This document shows positions 35,297 through 45,204 of a stretch of DNA of 64,000 nucleotides, one piece after another. A program made the position numbers and the translations under genes. The stretch comes from Niastella soli (GTDB lineage Bacteria; Bacteroidota; Bacteroidia; Chitinophagales; Chitinophagaceae). The stretch spans positions 274,518-338,517 of the forward strand of contig NZ_JAGHKO010000011.1 of NCBI RefSeq assembly GCF_017742245.1, given 5' to 3'. The first letter of the stretch is position 1, and every line of letters begins with the position of its first letter. The notes under the pieces are model-generated. The model was given only the letters and a program-made list of their open reading frames with translations, was not told where the DNA came from and searched no databases.

Positions 35297-38200
35297 ATGA
35301 TTGGAAAACCGTTGTCCATGAAATGCCTGATCATGGCGTTTTTTATGCTACTAAATGGAACGTTCCTTTTCGCGCAGGAAAGGGTTGTTACAGGTAAGAT
35401 CAAAGATCCCTCAGGGAATCCGCTTCCCGGGGTGAACGTAAATGTATCTGGCACTCGTATTAGTGTCACTGCCGATGTAACAGGTACTTTCCGCATTCCG
35501 GTTTCCTCTGAAAATTCCGTTCTTGTATTCACCTTTGTAGGGTTTTTACAGAAGGAACAAAAAGTAGGAAGCGATAATGAAATTACCGTTAGTATGACCT
35601 ACGACAATGCCGACCTTGACCAGGTGGTGGTAGTAGGTTATGGTACTTCTAAAAGAAGAGACCTTACCGGTGCGGTGTATACGATCAAACCAAACCAGGT
35701 GACCGCAGTACCTGCAGCTAACCCAATGGAATCCTTACAGGGTAAAATCCCCGGTTTGGATATCAGCCGTTCAGGTGGCCAGGCCGGAGCTGGCATGAAC
35801 ATTCAGCTCCGTGGTAACAGAACCTTAGCCGGTAACGATAAAGGACTTACTGGTAGCCAAACCAGTCCATTGTTCATTATCGATGGATTCCAAACCGGCA
35901 ACATCGCTGACATTAACCCGAACGATATCGAGTCAGTGGAAGTGTTGAAAGATGCCTCGGCTACTGCCATTTACGGATGGATGGGCGCCAATGGTGTTAT
36001 CATCGTTACCACTAAAAAAGGTAAAGACCGTCCAAAAGTGTCTTATAACGGATACTATGGTGTAAACGGTTATGCAGATTACCCTAAAAGCAGAATTGGT
36101 GATGATTATATAAAGCTGAGACGAGAAGCCTGGAGAACCACTGGCGATTGGAACTCTGAAGCTGATGATGCAAAGATTTTTACGGCTTCGGAATTGGATG
36201 CTATTAAAAATAACCAATGGGTTGACTGGCAGGATCTGCTGGTGCGTAATGGCCATGAGCAAAGCCACTCTGCTTCTATTCAGTCCGGTGGCGATAAAAC
36301 AAAAGTATTCTTCTCAACTGGTTATTATAAAGAGGAAGGTATGTTACGGGGTAATGATTATACCCGTTTCAATACCCGTTTGAACTTTGATCAAAAGATC
36401 AGCAATATCTTTAAAGCAGGTTTCTTGACCCAGTTTACCTGGAGCAAACAAAATTCACGCCCCGATCCGTTGAACTATGCAACCACAAACATCGATCCTT
36501 TGGGTAAACCTTATAACGACGATGGCAGCATAAACTGGGTGCCTTTAGCTGGTTTCCCTAACGTAAAGAACCCGTTAGGCGATGAAGCTCCCGGAGCATA
36601 TGTAAATAGTACGATCAAAGGCGCTTTGACAGTAAATGGCTATTTGGAAGTAACACCAATGACCGGGTTGACATTCCGCTCTAATCTGGGTACCAACCTG
36701 GTGTTCGACCGTGCCGGGTTGTATTGGGATTCTCTGTCTTATACTAACTATGCAAAGGGGAATAAGGCGCAACAAACTACTGATTTCAACCGCTTTTATA
36801 ACTGGGATAATATCCTGACCTATAATAAAAAGATAGGTGAACATAACGTAACCCTTACAGCGCTTACCAGCTTTACCCGTACTGATAATGAACAGATGAG
36901 AGCTGGTGGTTTCAGACAGGCGCTTTCTTCTTTCCAGTTTTATAATCTGGGAGCCTTAGAAGCGGCTAATCGTGATCTTTATTCAAGTTACACAAAGGGC
37001 ACCACCATGTCATATGCAGGCCGTTTGAACTATACATTAATGGGTAAATACCTGTTAACGGCTTCAATTCGTGCGGATGGTGTTTCCCGCCTTTCTCCCG
37101 GTAATAAATGGGATTACTTCCCTTCTGCCGGTATTGGTTGGAATATTCACCAGGAAGATTTCATGAAAGATTTTTATTTCGTGAACAACCTGAAACTTCG
37201 TGCAACGTATGGGGTTGCTGGTAATGCCGGCGGTTCTGCATATTATACACAGGCTCTTGTAAATACAAATGCACAGGGTGCTTATGGTCAGAACTTTGGT
37301 GACATCCCCGCTTATGGTTTCTATTTTAGTGGTACGGCAGGTAACCCTAATCTTGCCTGGGAAAAAACATCTACTGGTAACATCGGTTTGGATTTTGCCT
37401 TCTTAAAAAGCAGACTGTATGGTTCTATCGATGCCTATAAGGCCAGAACAACAGATGTGATCATGAGAAGAGGTCTTCCTACTTCAACTGGTTTGACAGA
37501 TATCTTCCAGAACGTTGGTGAAACTGAAAACAAAGGTATTGAAGTTGTATTGTCGAGCCTGAATACCAAAAGTGGTGATTTCAAATGGACAACAACCGCA
37601 ACCTTTACTGCAGCTTCTGAAAAGATTGTTGATCTGGTAGATGGCAAGGACATTGTTGGTAGTGAAACTTCTACCTTGATGATTGGTCATCCGGTTAAAT
37701 CTTTCTACAGCTATAAAAAACTAGGTATCTGGCAAACAGACGAGAAAGATGCAGCTGCTGTAGTTAAATGGCAGGGAGCTACTCCTTTCGCTCCTGGTGA
37801 TATTAAAGTGGAAGACATCGATCATAATGACTCTATTACAACCAAAGACCAGCATTTTGTAGGAACTGAAATTCCAAAATGGTATGCCGGTTTACAAAAT
37901 ACCTTTAGCTATAAAGGTCTTGAGTTGAGTGTTTATGTGTATGCCCGTTGGGGTCAAACCATCAATGCCACTTACATGGCCAAATATAACCCTCAGGGTA
38001 CTGCTAATGGCCCTGCAAGTTATAGCTACTGGACGCCTGAAAATCCAACCAACGATTTCCCACGTCCAAACCGTAATAAGAACATATCTGGTTACAATGG
38101 TTACCAGTCGTTGAATTTTATAGATGGTTCATTTGTTAAATTAAAAACAGTTACGCTGGCGTATACGCTTCCTTCCATGATGAGTAAAAGATTCTTTATG

Positions 38201-38347
38201 GATAGATTCCGCATATATGCAACCGGTAACAACCTGTTGACCAAATCAAAAAGTCACCTGTTGAAAGGCTACGATCCGGAAAGAAATGGTCAGGAAGACA
38301 ACCCATTGACCCGTCAGTTCGTAATTGGTGTCAATGCTGATTTTTAA
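35297..38347 (+). CDS. SusC/RagA-type TonB-dependent outer-membrane transporter 1
   Basis: A 1,016-residue outer-membrane porter that takes up glycan fragments with energy from TonB. A signal peptide ends near FLFAQ. A carboxypeptidase-D-like domain (about 30-105: VTGKIKDPSGNPLPGVNV) is followed by the SusC plug signature VVVVGYGTSKRRDLTGAV and IESVEVLKDASATAIYG, then the large beta-barrel ending in VIGVNADF. The start at 35297 or the Met at 35318 is possible. It is paired with SusD 33 bp downstream and lies after the hydrolase and sugar-catabolic genes, so it probably imports their substrate. Confidence 0.95.
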   Translation: MIGKPLSMKCLIMAFFMLLNGTFLFAQERVVTGKIKDPSGNPLPGVNVNVSGTRISVTADVTGTFRIPVSSENSVLVFTFVGFLQKEQKVGSDNEITVSMTYDNADLDQVVVVGYGTSKRRDLTGAVYTIKPNQVTAVPAANPMESLQGKIPGLDISRSGGQAGAGMNIQLRGNRTLAGNDKGLTGSQTSPLFIIDGFQTGNIADINPNDIESVEVLKDASATAIYGWMGANGVIIVTTKKGKDRPKVSYNGYYGVNGYADYPKSRIGDDYIKLRREAWRTTGDWNSEADDAKIFTASELDAIKNNQWVDWQDLLVRNGHEQSHSASIQSGGDKTKVFFSTGYYKEEGMLRGNDYTRFNTRLNFDQKISNIFKAGFLTQFTWSKQNSRPDPLNYATTNIDPLGKPYNDDGSINWVPLAGFPNVKNPLGDEAPGAYVNSTIKGALTVNGYLEVTPMTGLTFRSNLGTNLVFDRAGLYWDSLSYTNYAKGNKAQQTTDFNRFYNWDNILTYNKKIGEHNVTLTALTSFTRTDNEQMRAGGFRQALSSFQFYNLGALEAANRDLYSSYTKGTTMSYAGRLNYTLMGKYLLTASIRADGVSRLSPGNKWDYFPSAGIGWNIHQEDFMKDFYFVNNLKLRATYGVAGNAGGSAYYTQALVNTNAQGAYGQNFGDIPAYGFYFSGTAGNPNLAWEKTSTGNIGLDFAFLKSRLYGSIDAYKARTTDVIMRRGLPTSTGLTDIFQNVGETENKGIEVVLSSLNTKSGDFKWTTTATFTAASEKIVDLVDGKDIVGSETSTLMIGHPVKSFYSYKKLGIWQTDEKDAAAVVKWQGATPFAPGDIKVEDIDHNDSITTKDQHFVGTEIPKWYAGLQNTFSYKGLELSVYVYARWGQTINATYMAKYNPQGTANGPASYSYWTPENPTNDFPRPNRNKNISGYNGYQSLNFIDGSFVKLKTVTLAYTLPSMMSKRFFMDRFRIYATGNNLLTKSKSHLLKGYDPERNGQEDNPLTRQFVIGVNADF

Positions 38348-38379
38348 TTTGATTCTTTATCCATTTAAACGATTAAATA

Positions 38380-40125
38380 ATGAAAAGACTTCGCAATATA
38401 TCATGGGGCACTGCAGCATTGGTTGCAGTTTCTCTGACCTCTTGTAATAAACAGCTGGAAGAATATAATCCAGGGGGGGCCACTGCCGATGCGGTTTGGG
38501 GTACACCTCAGGGCTTTGTAACTGCTGTAAATGCAGCTTATCAGTCACAACGGTATTGGTATGGAAAGGAAGATGGCGTATTTATGTCAGAAACCGGAAC
38601 CGATATCTGGATAAACCAGTCACAAAAAACATATGCTAACCAGGTAAGCCAGTATAACGGTCTTACAGGTTCGTATGGATATATTAACAATACCTGGAAG
38701 AATTGGTGGATCGGTGTAAACCAGGCTAATGCTGGTATCGGTCGTATCGATGATGCCGGATTTACAGATGTAAAAGAAAAGAACAAACGCCTGGCTGAAT
38801 TGCGCTTCATACGGGCGTTTTACTACTGGCATATCGTAGAGACCTGGGGGAACGTAATGCTGAGAACGAAAGAAATAACAGAATACGAGAACACTGCAGA
38901 AAGAAGTACTTTCAAAGATATTTACGATCTTATTTTCAGTGACCTGGAATTCGCGAAAGACAACCTGCCAAACGACTGGGGTGCTGAATACAGCCGTGCT
39001 ACTAAAAAGTCTGCTTTAGGTATGTTGGCTAGAGCTTATTTAAGCCGTGGTTATTATCCGGACGCAAATGCTACCGAGTGTTTTACCAAAGCAAGGGATT
39101 ATGCAAAAGATGTAATTGACAATAAAGGCACTTATGGCGTTGATCTGTATCTTACTCCTGCTGATCTTTGGAAACCGGAGAATAACAAAAAGAATAAGGA
39201 AGCTTTATACATCATCAGTAACAGTGCAGCCTCTACCGCTTATAACTATGATAAAGACGGTAACAAGGAACATCAGTATTTCCTGGCTAACTACAGTACC
39301 AGCCGTCCGGGTTTGAAAGCCACTAAGGAATATGGAAGAGATGGTGGCCGTCTGTTGATGCCAACCAAATACCTGCTGAAATTGTTTGAACCAGGTGATT
39401 TAAGGTATGATGCTACTTTCCAGGAAAAATGGTATAACAACGTAGATACAGCTTTCCAGTGGTGGGACCCTGCTAATAAGAATTATCAGTCATTGTATAA
39501 ACTGAATAACAATAAAGATATCTCAGTTTATAATAATCACCTCACCATTGAACCTAAAGCATTGGCGTTGTGGATCTCAAGAGATCCAATTCCTAATAAG
39601 GCAACAGTAAATTATGTTGCTTATGATATCGATGATATTTATAATGCTACTACTGGCAAGAGCAAGGACCCTAACGGAAGCTATCCTGCTTTGAAAAAGT
39701 TAATGGATCCCCTGCGTTCAACTGATGTAACTTCTCAGTATGGTACTAATGATATTCTTGTAATTCGACTGGCTGAAATGTACATGGTTGCCGGTGAAGC
39801 AGAATACAAGTTAAATAATGCTGCTACTGCTGCTGATCTGTTTAATAAGGTCAGACAAAGAGCTGGAGCAACAGATATCACTGGCGCTCAAATTACCCCA
39901 GGCTGGATATTGGATGAAAGAGCACGTGAATTCTGCGGCGAGCACATGCGCTGGTTCGATCTGAAACGTATTCTGAGAGGTGATGAGTGGGCTCAATATA
40001 TCATAAATAGAAACCCGGATATTACGCTGATTAAAGCTAACCATTGGCTGCGTCCTATTTCACAAACCGAATTGAATGGTTTGGTCAATGCTATTGACTT
40101 TGGTCAGAACCAGGGTTACAACTAA
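38380..40125 (+). CDS. SusD/RagB-type glycan-binding lipoprotein 1
   Basis: A 581-residue outer-membrane lipoprotein that caps the SusC barrel. The lipobox VSLTSC gives Cys22. The SusD helical TPR-like scaffold is seen in RFIRAFYYWHIVETWGNVML split as ELRFIRAFYYWHIVETWG and NVMLRTKE, in SALGMLARAYLSRGY, and in the C-terminal LDERAREFCGEHMRWFDLKR. It ends 52 bp before a strong terminator hairpin. Confidence 0.94.
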   Translation: MKRLRNISWGTAALVAVSLTSCNKQLEEYNPGGATADAVWGTPQGFVTAVNAAYQSQRYWYGKEDGVFMSETGTDIWINQSQKTYANQVSQYNGLTGSYGYINNTWKNWWIGVNQANAGIGRIDDAGFTDVKEKNKRLAELRFIRAFYYWHIVETWGNVMLRTKEITEYENTAERSTFKDIYDLIFSDLEFAKDNLPNDWGAEYSRATKKSALGMLARAYLSRGYYPDANATECFTKARDYAKDVIDNKGTYGVDLYLTPADLWKPENNKKNKEALYIISNSAASTAYNYDKDGNKEHQYFLANYSTSRPGLKATKEYGRDGGRLLMPTKYLLKLFEPGDLRYDATFQEKWYNNVDTAFQWWDPANKNYQSLYKLNNNKDISVYNNHLTIEPKALALWISRDPIPNKATVNYVAYDIDDIYNATTGKSKDPNGSYPALKKLMDPLRSTDVTSQYGTNDILVIRLAEMYMVAGEAEYKLNNAATAADLFNKVRQRAGATDITGAQITPGWILDERAREFCGEHMRWFDLKRILRGDEWAQYIINRNPDITLIKANHWLRPISQTELNGLVNAIDFGQNQGYN

Positions 40126-40176
40126 TAAAAAATGGTTTAAAGTAGTTATGATCTGGTAACCTTTAAGTCATGTAAG

Positions 40177-40210
40177 AAGAAAGTCCCCCGAGATGTCGGG
40201 GGACTTTCTT
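40177..40210 (+). terminator. Terminator after SusD 1
   Basis: The perfect 15-bp stem AAGAAAGTCCCCCGA / TCGGGGGACTTTCTT has the loop GATG and is followed by GTTTT. It closes the operon that includes SusC/SusD 1 and marks the left edge of the RHS island. Confidence 0.85.
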
Positions 40211-40290
40211 GTTTTAGGGAGGGGTGTGGTGCGCAGTTAACGGGGAATTTTGACCGGGTAGGAGCTGCTGATAGTATCAAAGACCATCAT

Positions 40291-41445
40291 TTGTCAGTAA
40301 TTGACATTGCCAGGAATGGTTATCTTTATGTGTACGTAAGCAATGAAAGTTCGGTTAGAGTGTTCTTTGATAACCTGCAAGTTATTCATACAAGGGGGCC
40401 CTTGCTGGAAGAAACACATTATTATCCTTTTGGGTTAACGATGGCGGGGATAAGTTCGAAGGCGTTAGGTGGCCCGGAAAATAAATATAAATACAATGGT
40501 AAGGAGAAGCAGGAGAAAGAATTTAGCGATGGTAGTGGATTGGAATGGTATGATTATGGAGCGAGGATGTATGATGCCCAGATAGGAAGATGGAATAAAA
40601 CAGATAATAAAGCAGAATTATATTTTGCAACTTCTCCATACGTCTATGCACTTAATCAACCTACTAATGCTTTAGATCCAGATGGAAACCTTGTGATTTT
40701 TGTAAATGGTAACCATTTTGGTTTCGGCTCTCCCGGGGCGTCTTATTGGAGAACTACAGAGAAAACTGTAATTGGATATGAACCTAATAGAGGTAGTTTT
40801 GGTACCTGGTATAAACCAATTTACAATAAAGTGGTAAACAATTTTGATGAAAAAGTTATGGACCAGCTACAAGATCATCATGCAAGATATTATGATGGAG
40901 CTCTTGGTGGTTGGCAACCTCTTGGTATAGCGGGTTATGGCCTAGTGGCATCTTCGGCAAAAGGTAGAAGCTATATGGGTTATTTAAAGGGGCAAAAAGA
41001 TGCAGCTGAAATTATTGCCAGTTTAGCACGTGATAAAAATGGTAATATAATTGAAACTATAAAAATTATTACCCATAGTATGGGTGGAGCATATGGAAGT
41101 GGATTTGTTCGTGCTCTAAAAGAATATATAAAAACGTTACCGATTGAACAGCAAAAACAAATAAAAATAACACTAATTGCGGATTTTGATCCTTATGAAG
41201 GTGCGAGTATTAACGCTGACCCAGATATAAAAACCGAACAATTTAAACATGCAGGCAAGCATAATGCTTTAGGGATGGGTTGGTTGGCAAACGAAGATGA
41301 AAAAGGTTTGCCTGAGGAAAACATCCATACAAATACAGGAACCAGTACAGATCATTCCATATTTACCTTTTTTAATGATATTAGTACTTTATCTGAAGGG
41401 AAGTATAAGTGGGACGAGTATAATCAAACTTGGATTAAACAATAA
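40291..41445 (+). pseudogene. Orphan RHS C-terminus with alpha/beta-hydrolase toxin domain (5'-truncated)
   Basis: The frame matches the end of a Bacteroidota RHS protein: [51 protein letters not shown] and LDPDGN, the conserved core after which toxin domains are swapped. Core-like text starts near 40225, but there is no ATG and the frame runs back into the terminator, so the long repeat-rich N-terminus is missing. Residue numbers are from the TTG at 40291. The C-terminal domain has THSMGG with nucleophile S263, Asp candidates D298/D300 in IADFDPYEG, and H355 in TDHSIF: a lipase-like Ser-Asp-His triad. Codon use is AT-rich. Either it is a silent recombination cassette or it is made from a non-ATG start. 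Confidence 0.75.
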
Positions 41446-41451
41446 GTTATT

Positions 41452-42027
41452 ATGAAACATGAGTCTGTGTTAAGCTTATTTTTATTTATTTATTTATTGT
41501 TGTTTTGCATGTGCTCTGGGAAAGATAGTAAAATAATAACACCCGATAAATTCATCAATAATGTGGTTGTTAATAAAGATGATTATTTAAAAGACAGTTT
41601 ATTGATTTGTGAGCGGCTTAAAATTGATTTGTTAAATCATGAACGTTTTTTTAATAATACTGCTTATTTTGAGATGACAGAAATTATCATTGATACCATT
41701 ATTTATTACGGCGATTTAAAAAAAATGGCAGCCTTTATAATTGTTAAAAATCCAAGTTACAGGCAATTGTATCCAGATAAAACGCATAGATGGTATTATG
41801 AAGGTACCAGTTACTTAGGTAAAAAAATGGGAGACTCGTTATCCTTGAGTTGGATTGGTCCGAGTTTTTCAAACTCGATTAATAAAGCTGAATTGTCAAA
41901 GATTCTTAGAGATTATTATTTTATGGAGTATGCAACAATGGATGCCTCTGAGCCAACGGGATGTAAGTATAATCTAAATGATATGCGCTTTGGAGATTGC
42001 GTTGTTAATTCATTCAAAAATAAATAG
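41452..42027 (+). CDS. Candidate immunity lipoprotein for the RHS hydrolase toxin
   Basis: A 191-residue exported protein starting 6 bp after the RHS fragment. It has a hydrophobic signal followed by FCMCSGKD, where Cys19 or Cys21 could be lipidated, although the lipobox is not ideal. The rest is a small mixed alpha/beta domain with TAYFEMTEIIIDTI and two late Cys (GCKYNL, GDCVV). I recognise no family. The position next to an RHS toxin tip and a predicted periplasmic location fit an immunity protein against an envelope-targeting lipase. This is inference from gene order. The sequence is clearly AT-rich relative to its neighbours. Confidence 0.5.
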   Translation: MKHESVLSLFLFIYLLLFCMCSGKDSKIITPDKFINNVVVNKDDYLKDSLLICERLKIDLLNHERFFNNTAYFEMTEIIIDTIIYYGDLKKMAAFIIVKNPSYRQLYPDKTHRWYYEGTSYLGKKMGDSLSLSWIGPSFSNSINKAELSKILRDYYFMEYATMDASEPTGCKYNLNDMRFGDCVVNSFKNK

Positions 42028-42172
42028 TAAAATATAATTGCTGGACTGAGATAAAAAGCAGTCTTTATAGATGTCCTATGGGGTATGTAACAAAAAGAGG
42101 TTTTTTATTTCCAGGTTGTAAAGGATATGGATTATCATGAAATTTATTGATGTATTTTGTTTATACTGAAAT

Positions 42173-42200
42173 CAAGGCCCTCAATTAATCGAGGGCCTTG
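42173..42200 (+). terminator. Terminator after the RHS/immunity pair
   Basis: The perfect stem CAAGGCCCTC / GAGGGCCTTG with an 8-nt loop is followed by GTATTTTTAT. It separates the immunity candidate from the small membrane protein. Confidence 0.75.
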
Positions 42201-42242
42201 GTATTTTTATATATTAGTAGACAATTACAACATCTACCCCCA

Positions 42243-42659
42243 ATGCGAAAAAAGGTCTGGTTATTTATAGCGGCGTTATTCCTGGGCTTAACTGCCTATG
42301 TGATCTATCTTGAATGGGTAGGGCCATTTAAAAGAAAGCAAAACTTTGCGGTCACAAAAGGAAATATAGTGGGCGTAAGTCCGGATATAATGAATGGCAG
42401 TTATTCAGCCGATATTAACTACAAAATACTGGTTAATGGTAAAGAGATTACCCGCCTCACACGGATCACTTATGAAAAGTCCAATGTATTATTTATGTTA
42501 TTCAATAAAAATATGGACGTGGTATATGAAAAGGACGATCCCGGGAATTGTGAATTATTACTAACCAGAAATAGTTACCGGGAATACAACTTGCTTCCAG
42601 CTAAAGATGTTTTACGGGTGTTAGAGGAACTGGAAGCAGCCTGTGGTGCTATTCATTAA
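42243..42659 (+). CDS. Small membrane-anchored protein of unknown function
   Basis: 138 residues from ATG 42243 (MRKKVWLFIAALFLGLTAYV), with one N-terminal transmembrane helix and a beta-rich soluble domain (ISP-like strands GNIVGVSPD, SADINYKILVNGKEI, NMDVVYEKDDPGNCELLL). The layout resembles DUF3592-type small envelope proteins, but I cannot assign a family. A longer frame from 42198 would start inside the terminator stem and is not preferred. It is part of the accessory island and its role is unknown. Confidence 0.5.
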   Translation: MRKKVWLFIAALFLGLTAYVIYLEWVGPFKRKQNFAVTKGNIVGVSPDIMNGSYSADINYKILVNGKEITRLTRITYEKSNVLFMLFNKNMDVVYEKDDPGNCELLLTRNSYREYNLLPAKDVLRVLEELEAACGAIH

Positions 42660-42682
42660 AGTTGGATGTAGAATAAAAAAAA

Positions 42683-42702
42683 AGCCTCCCCGTCGGGAGG
42701 CT
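42683..42702 (-). terminator. Minus-strand terminator with no adjacent minus-strand gene
   Basis: The stem AGCCTCCC-CGTC-GGGAGGCT is followed on the minus strand by a run of nine Ts. On the + strand there is no U tract. The nearest minus gene ends 1.17 kb upstream, so the hairpin may end an unannotated minus-strand RNA. Confidence 0.55.
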
Positions 42703-43873
42703 GCACTAATCAAATACCATTAACCATTAAACCTTATCCTATGCATGCAAGGTAATAAAAAGTATAAATAAGTTTATTTTTTTTGACCACAATCTATTAT
42801 AGATTAGTGGTTTGTTGATTCGGATCATCTATTGCACAAAAAAAAATGTTGGCGCTTGCAATCTTCAAAACGGCTTATTAATTTTAAACATAGAAGGCTT
42901 TCCCATATCCTTTCTGCCATTAACATAGCCTCCCCTGGTAATCACCTCCAATATCTTTATTAACTAAGATTTATCCCAATAATCCCTGGAAGACCATTCG
43001 TATTTTCTATTTCGTCACCCTTGAATTAAACTGTATGAAAACGAATGGTACCCTAGTTAATGAGCTTAATAATGTTACAGCCGGAAACTATATAATACTG
43101 TTATGCATGGATAACATGCAGCTCAATCAAAAAGTAATAAAACTGTAAGCGGGGCTGATTTGCTGTAATAACCAACCCTGGGTTTAAAATTGAGCCTGGG
43201 GAATTGGTTATGGTAGTGAAACAGAGACGGATCTGAAAAGAATGGCCTGTAACGTCGCAGGAGGCGATTCTGGCCCTTGTTTTGGTTTTTTGATGTTCTG
43301 GGTTCTTTGATGAGGCCGAAGTCGTTTTAAGGCAAATTACGGCGCCGATGCTACCAGGGTCGGTGTTATTCTACACTTGAGTGGTTGAGGAGTCCTGTCA
43401 GTGCGATAGAAAGAGCTAGTGACATCCCTGTCAGATTCTCTCCAGATATACTAAAACAGGCCATTTCCCCGGCCATAATCCCATCGGAATCCCATCCGAA
43501 TGCCATAGGCTATGGGATTCGGATGGCATATGTATGGCATCCCAAAGGCATTTTCTTCGGGTCTGCACCGTATCTGCCCTATATATTGCTTGGGTCACGT
43601 TCGGCTTTTCCCAAAGAAAACACGCTGTTTCCCTTAGAGAGACCCGAACAAATCCCGAACAAAAATGAGTGAGCATGCTATTAAAAAGTTGTATTTCAGC
43701 TATGTATAACCTTTAGGCAGGAACGTGTGAATCGTATGTTGCTGATAGTCAATTATTACTGTGCTCTTCTCACTCACGTTACAGGTACAAGCGAACGGAT
43801 GAGCCATTTTAGGAAAGCCCCTGGTCTTTACAGATCTTTTTCCCAATCATCCCTTAATCCCAGCAATCCCAGT
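42703..43873. other. 1.2-kb intergenic region with hairpin block
   Basis: No gene is supported. 43440-43680 contains a 17-bp stem with one mismatch (43492-43526, CCATCCGAAT / ATTCGGATGG) and an outer pair TTCGGGTCT / AGACCCGAA (43556-43564 and 43640-43648). The overlapping frames on both strands at 43385-43676 are by-products of these repeats. A short dyad AATCTA-TTA-TAGATT lies near 42791. Confidence 0.45.
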
Positions 43874-44818
43874 TCAGACCTCTATCCGTTGCAATCCCGG
43901 GTCATGAGGGTCCCACTGATTGGCTTTCATCGTTTCTTCGAGCCAGCGGTTGTCGTTAGGCATATTGCCTGCCATGCCCAGCTGATTGATCAAATGCCAG
44001 CTGTTGATCACGGCTTCCTTAAACCAGGGCATTTCTTTGGCGAGTGTAAACAACTTTACCAATCCCTTTACGGTTTCTTGCTGCTTTATCAAATAATACG
44101 CGAATTGCGCCCTGAAGTGCGGACTGTAATAAAATTCATCATTGGCCCAGTTCCAGGTGTCGATGGTAGTATCGGGATGGCTTTGTAACCAGTCGAGCGC
44201 ATAGAAGGGCGAGGGCAGGATGTTCCCTTCAAACCCTACCAGTTGGGCAAATGAAAGAGAGGTAGCGTTTGTTTTGGGCAGGCGGTCCTGTAAGATCTCA
44301 TTGTATAAAGCATGGGCGTCTTCAAATTTACCCAGCGCATGATAAACATCTGCCAGTACCATTTTTGCCCTGTCGTTCGTCATTTCGAGTGATAATGCTT
44401 TAAGGGCATTGGCCTCCGCATCTGGATAGCTGGTTAAAACAAGGTTCGCTTTTGCCACCGCTGCCCAATAATTTGAATTGCCTTTGTCGGTTGCATCGGC
44501 ATGGGTAGTGGCCGCTTCCAAAGCCCGCTGCGGGTAACGGTCATCGGTAAACCGTTCAATGATTTGCCATAATTGCAGGTCATTCCCCATAAAACCATCC
44601 AGCACGGAATAAATGATGCCGCGTCTGTCTGGTAACGACTGCACCGTTTGCCAGTTGGCAAAGGCCTCGGGAAATGCTTCTGCAAACAGCATCACTTCGT
44701 TTGTTTCCTTGTTCCGCATTTTCAGGCCCACATCAACGCCGGGTTTGGAAAGATACCGGGAAATGGCTGCCTGAAATTCCTTTTCAAAAATAGCTTCGGG
44801 GGCTTGCTCCATGCTCAT
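43874..44818 (-). CDS. TPR-containing protein of unknown function
   Basis: 314 residues, no signal peptide, probably cytoplasmic. Tetratricopeptide-like helices run through the middle (NYWAAVAKANLVLTSYPDAE, NALKALSLEM, AKMVLADVYHALGKFEDAH), and Trp-rich text follows (TWNWANDEFYY). The N-terminal third (AISRYLSKPGVDVGLKMRNKETNEVML) has no family I recognise. It stands alone between two repeat-rich intergenic regions, so context gives no hint of a partner. Confidence 0.65.
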   Translation of the reverse strand: MSMEQAPEAIFEKEFQAAISRYLSKPGVDVGLKMRNKETNEVMLFAEAFPEAFANWQTVQSLPDRRGIIYSVLDGFMGNDLQLWQIIERFTDDRYPQRALEAATTHADATDKGNSNYWAAVAKANLVLTSYPDAEANALKALSLEMTNDRAKMVLADVYHALGKFEDAHALYNEILQDRLPKTNATSLSFAQLVGFEGNILPSPFYALDWLQSHPDTTIDTWNWANDEFYYSPHFRAQFAYYLIKQQETVKGLVKLFTLAKEMPWFKEAVINSWHLINQLGMAGNMPNDNRWLEETMKANQWDPHDPGLQRIEV

Positions 44819-44880
44819 AGCTTATCTGGTTTGTATATCTGCGCCAAAGTAAGGGAAATTACCTGATATGGGGAGAAGGG

Positions 44881-45204
44881 CAAACGGCAGACGGCAGACG
44901 GCAGACGGCAAACGGCAGACGGCAGAAGGCAAACGGCAGACGGCAGAAGGCAAACGGCAGACGGCAAACGGCAGACGAGGCAATGGGGAATGGGCAATAG
45001 GCAATGGGCAATAGGCAGTAGGGATGGGCAGTGGGTTATCGTGAAACGGCAAACGGCAGACGGCAGACGAGGCAATGGTGAATGGGCAATAGGCAGTAGG
45101 GATGGGCAGTGGGTTATCGTGAAACGGCAGACGGCAAACGGCAAACGGCAGACGGCAGACGAGGCAATGGGGAATGGGCAATAGGCAATGGGCAATAGGC
45201 AAAC
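44881..45204. repeat. GGCAGAC/GGCAAAC minisatellite with a 92-bp higher-order unit
   Basis: It begins as an array of 7-bp units (GGCAGAC, GGCAAAC, GGCAGAA). It then forms higher-order copies that start GAGGCAATGG at 44977, 45069 and 45161, exactly 92 bp apart. Each carries GGGATGGGCAGTGGGTTATC and ends in GGCAAAC/GGCAGAC runs. Minus-strand frames over it read as Leu-Pro-Ser-Ala-Val-Cys-Arg repeats and are not genes. Confidence 0.85.

Noticed and set aside
43385-43676. Overlapping frames on both strands (95 and 81 codons)
   Set aside because: They cover hairpin-rich DNA, have no promoter or family similarity, and mirror each other because of the inverted repeats.
44977-45204. CRISPR-like tandem array
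   Set aside because: The 92-bp units are contiguous and near-identical throughout, with no unique spacers and no cas genes.
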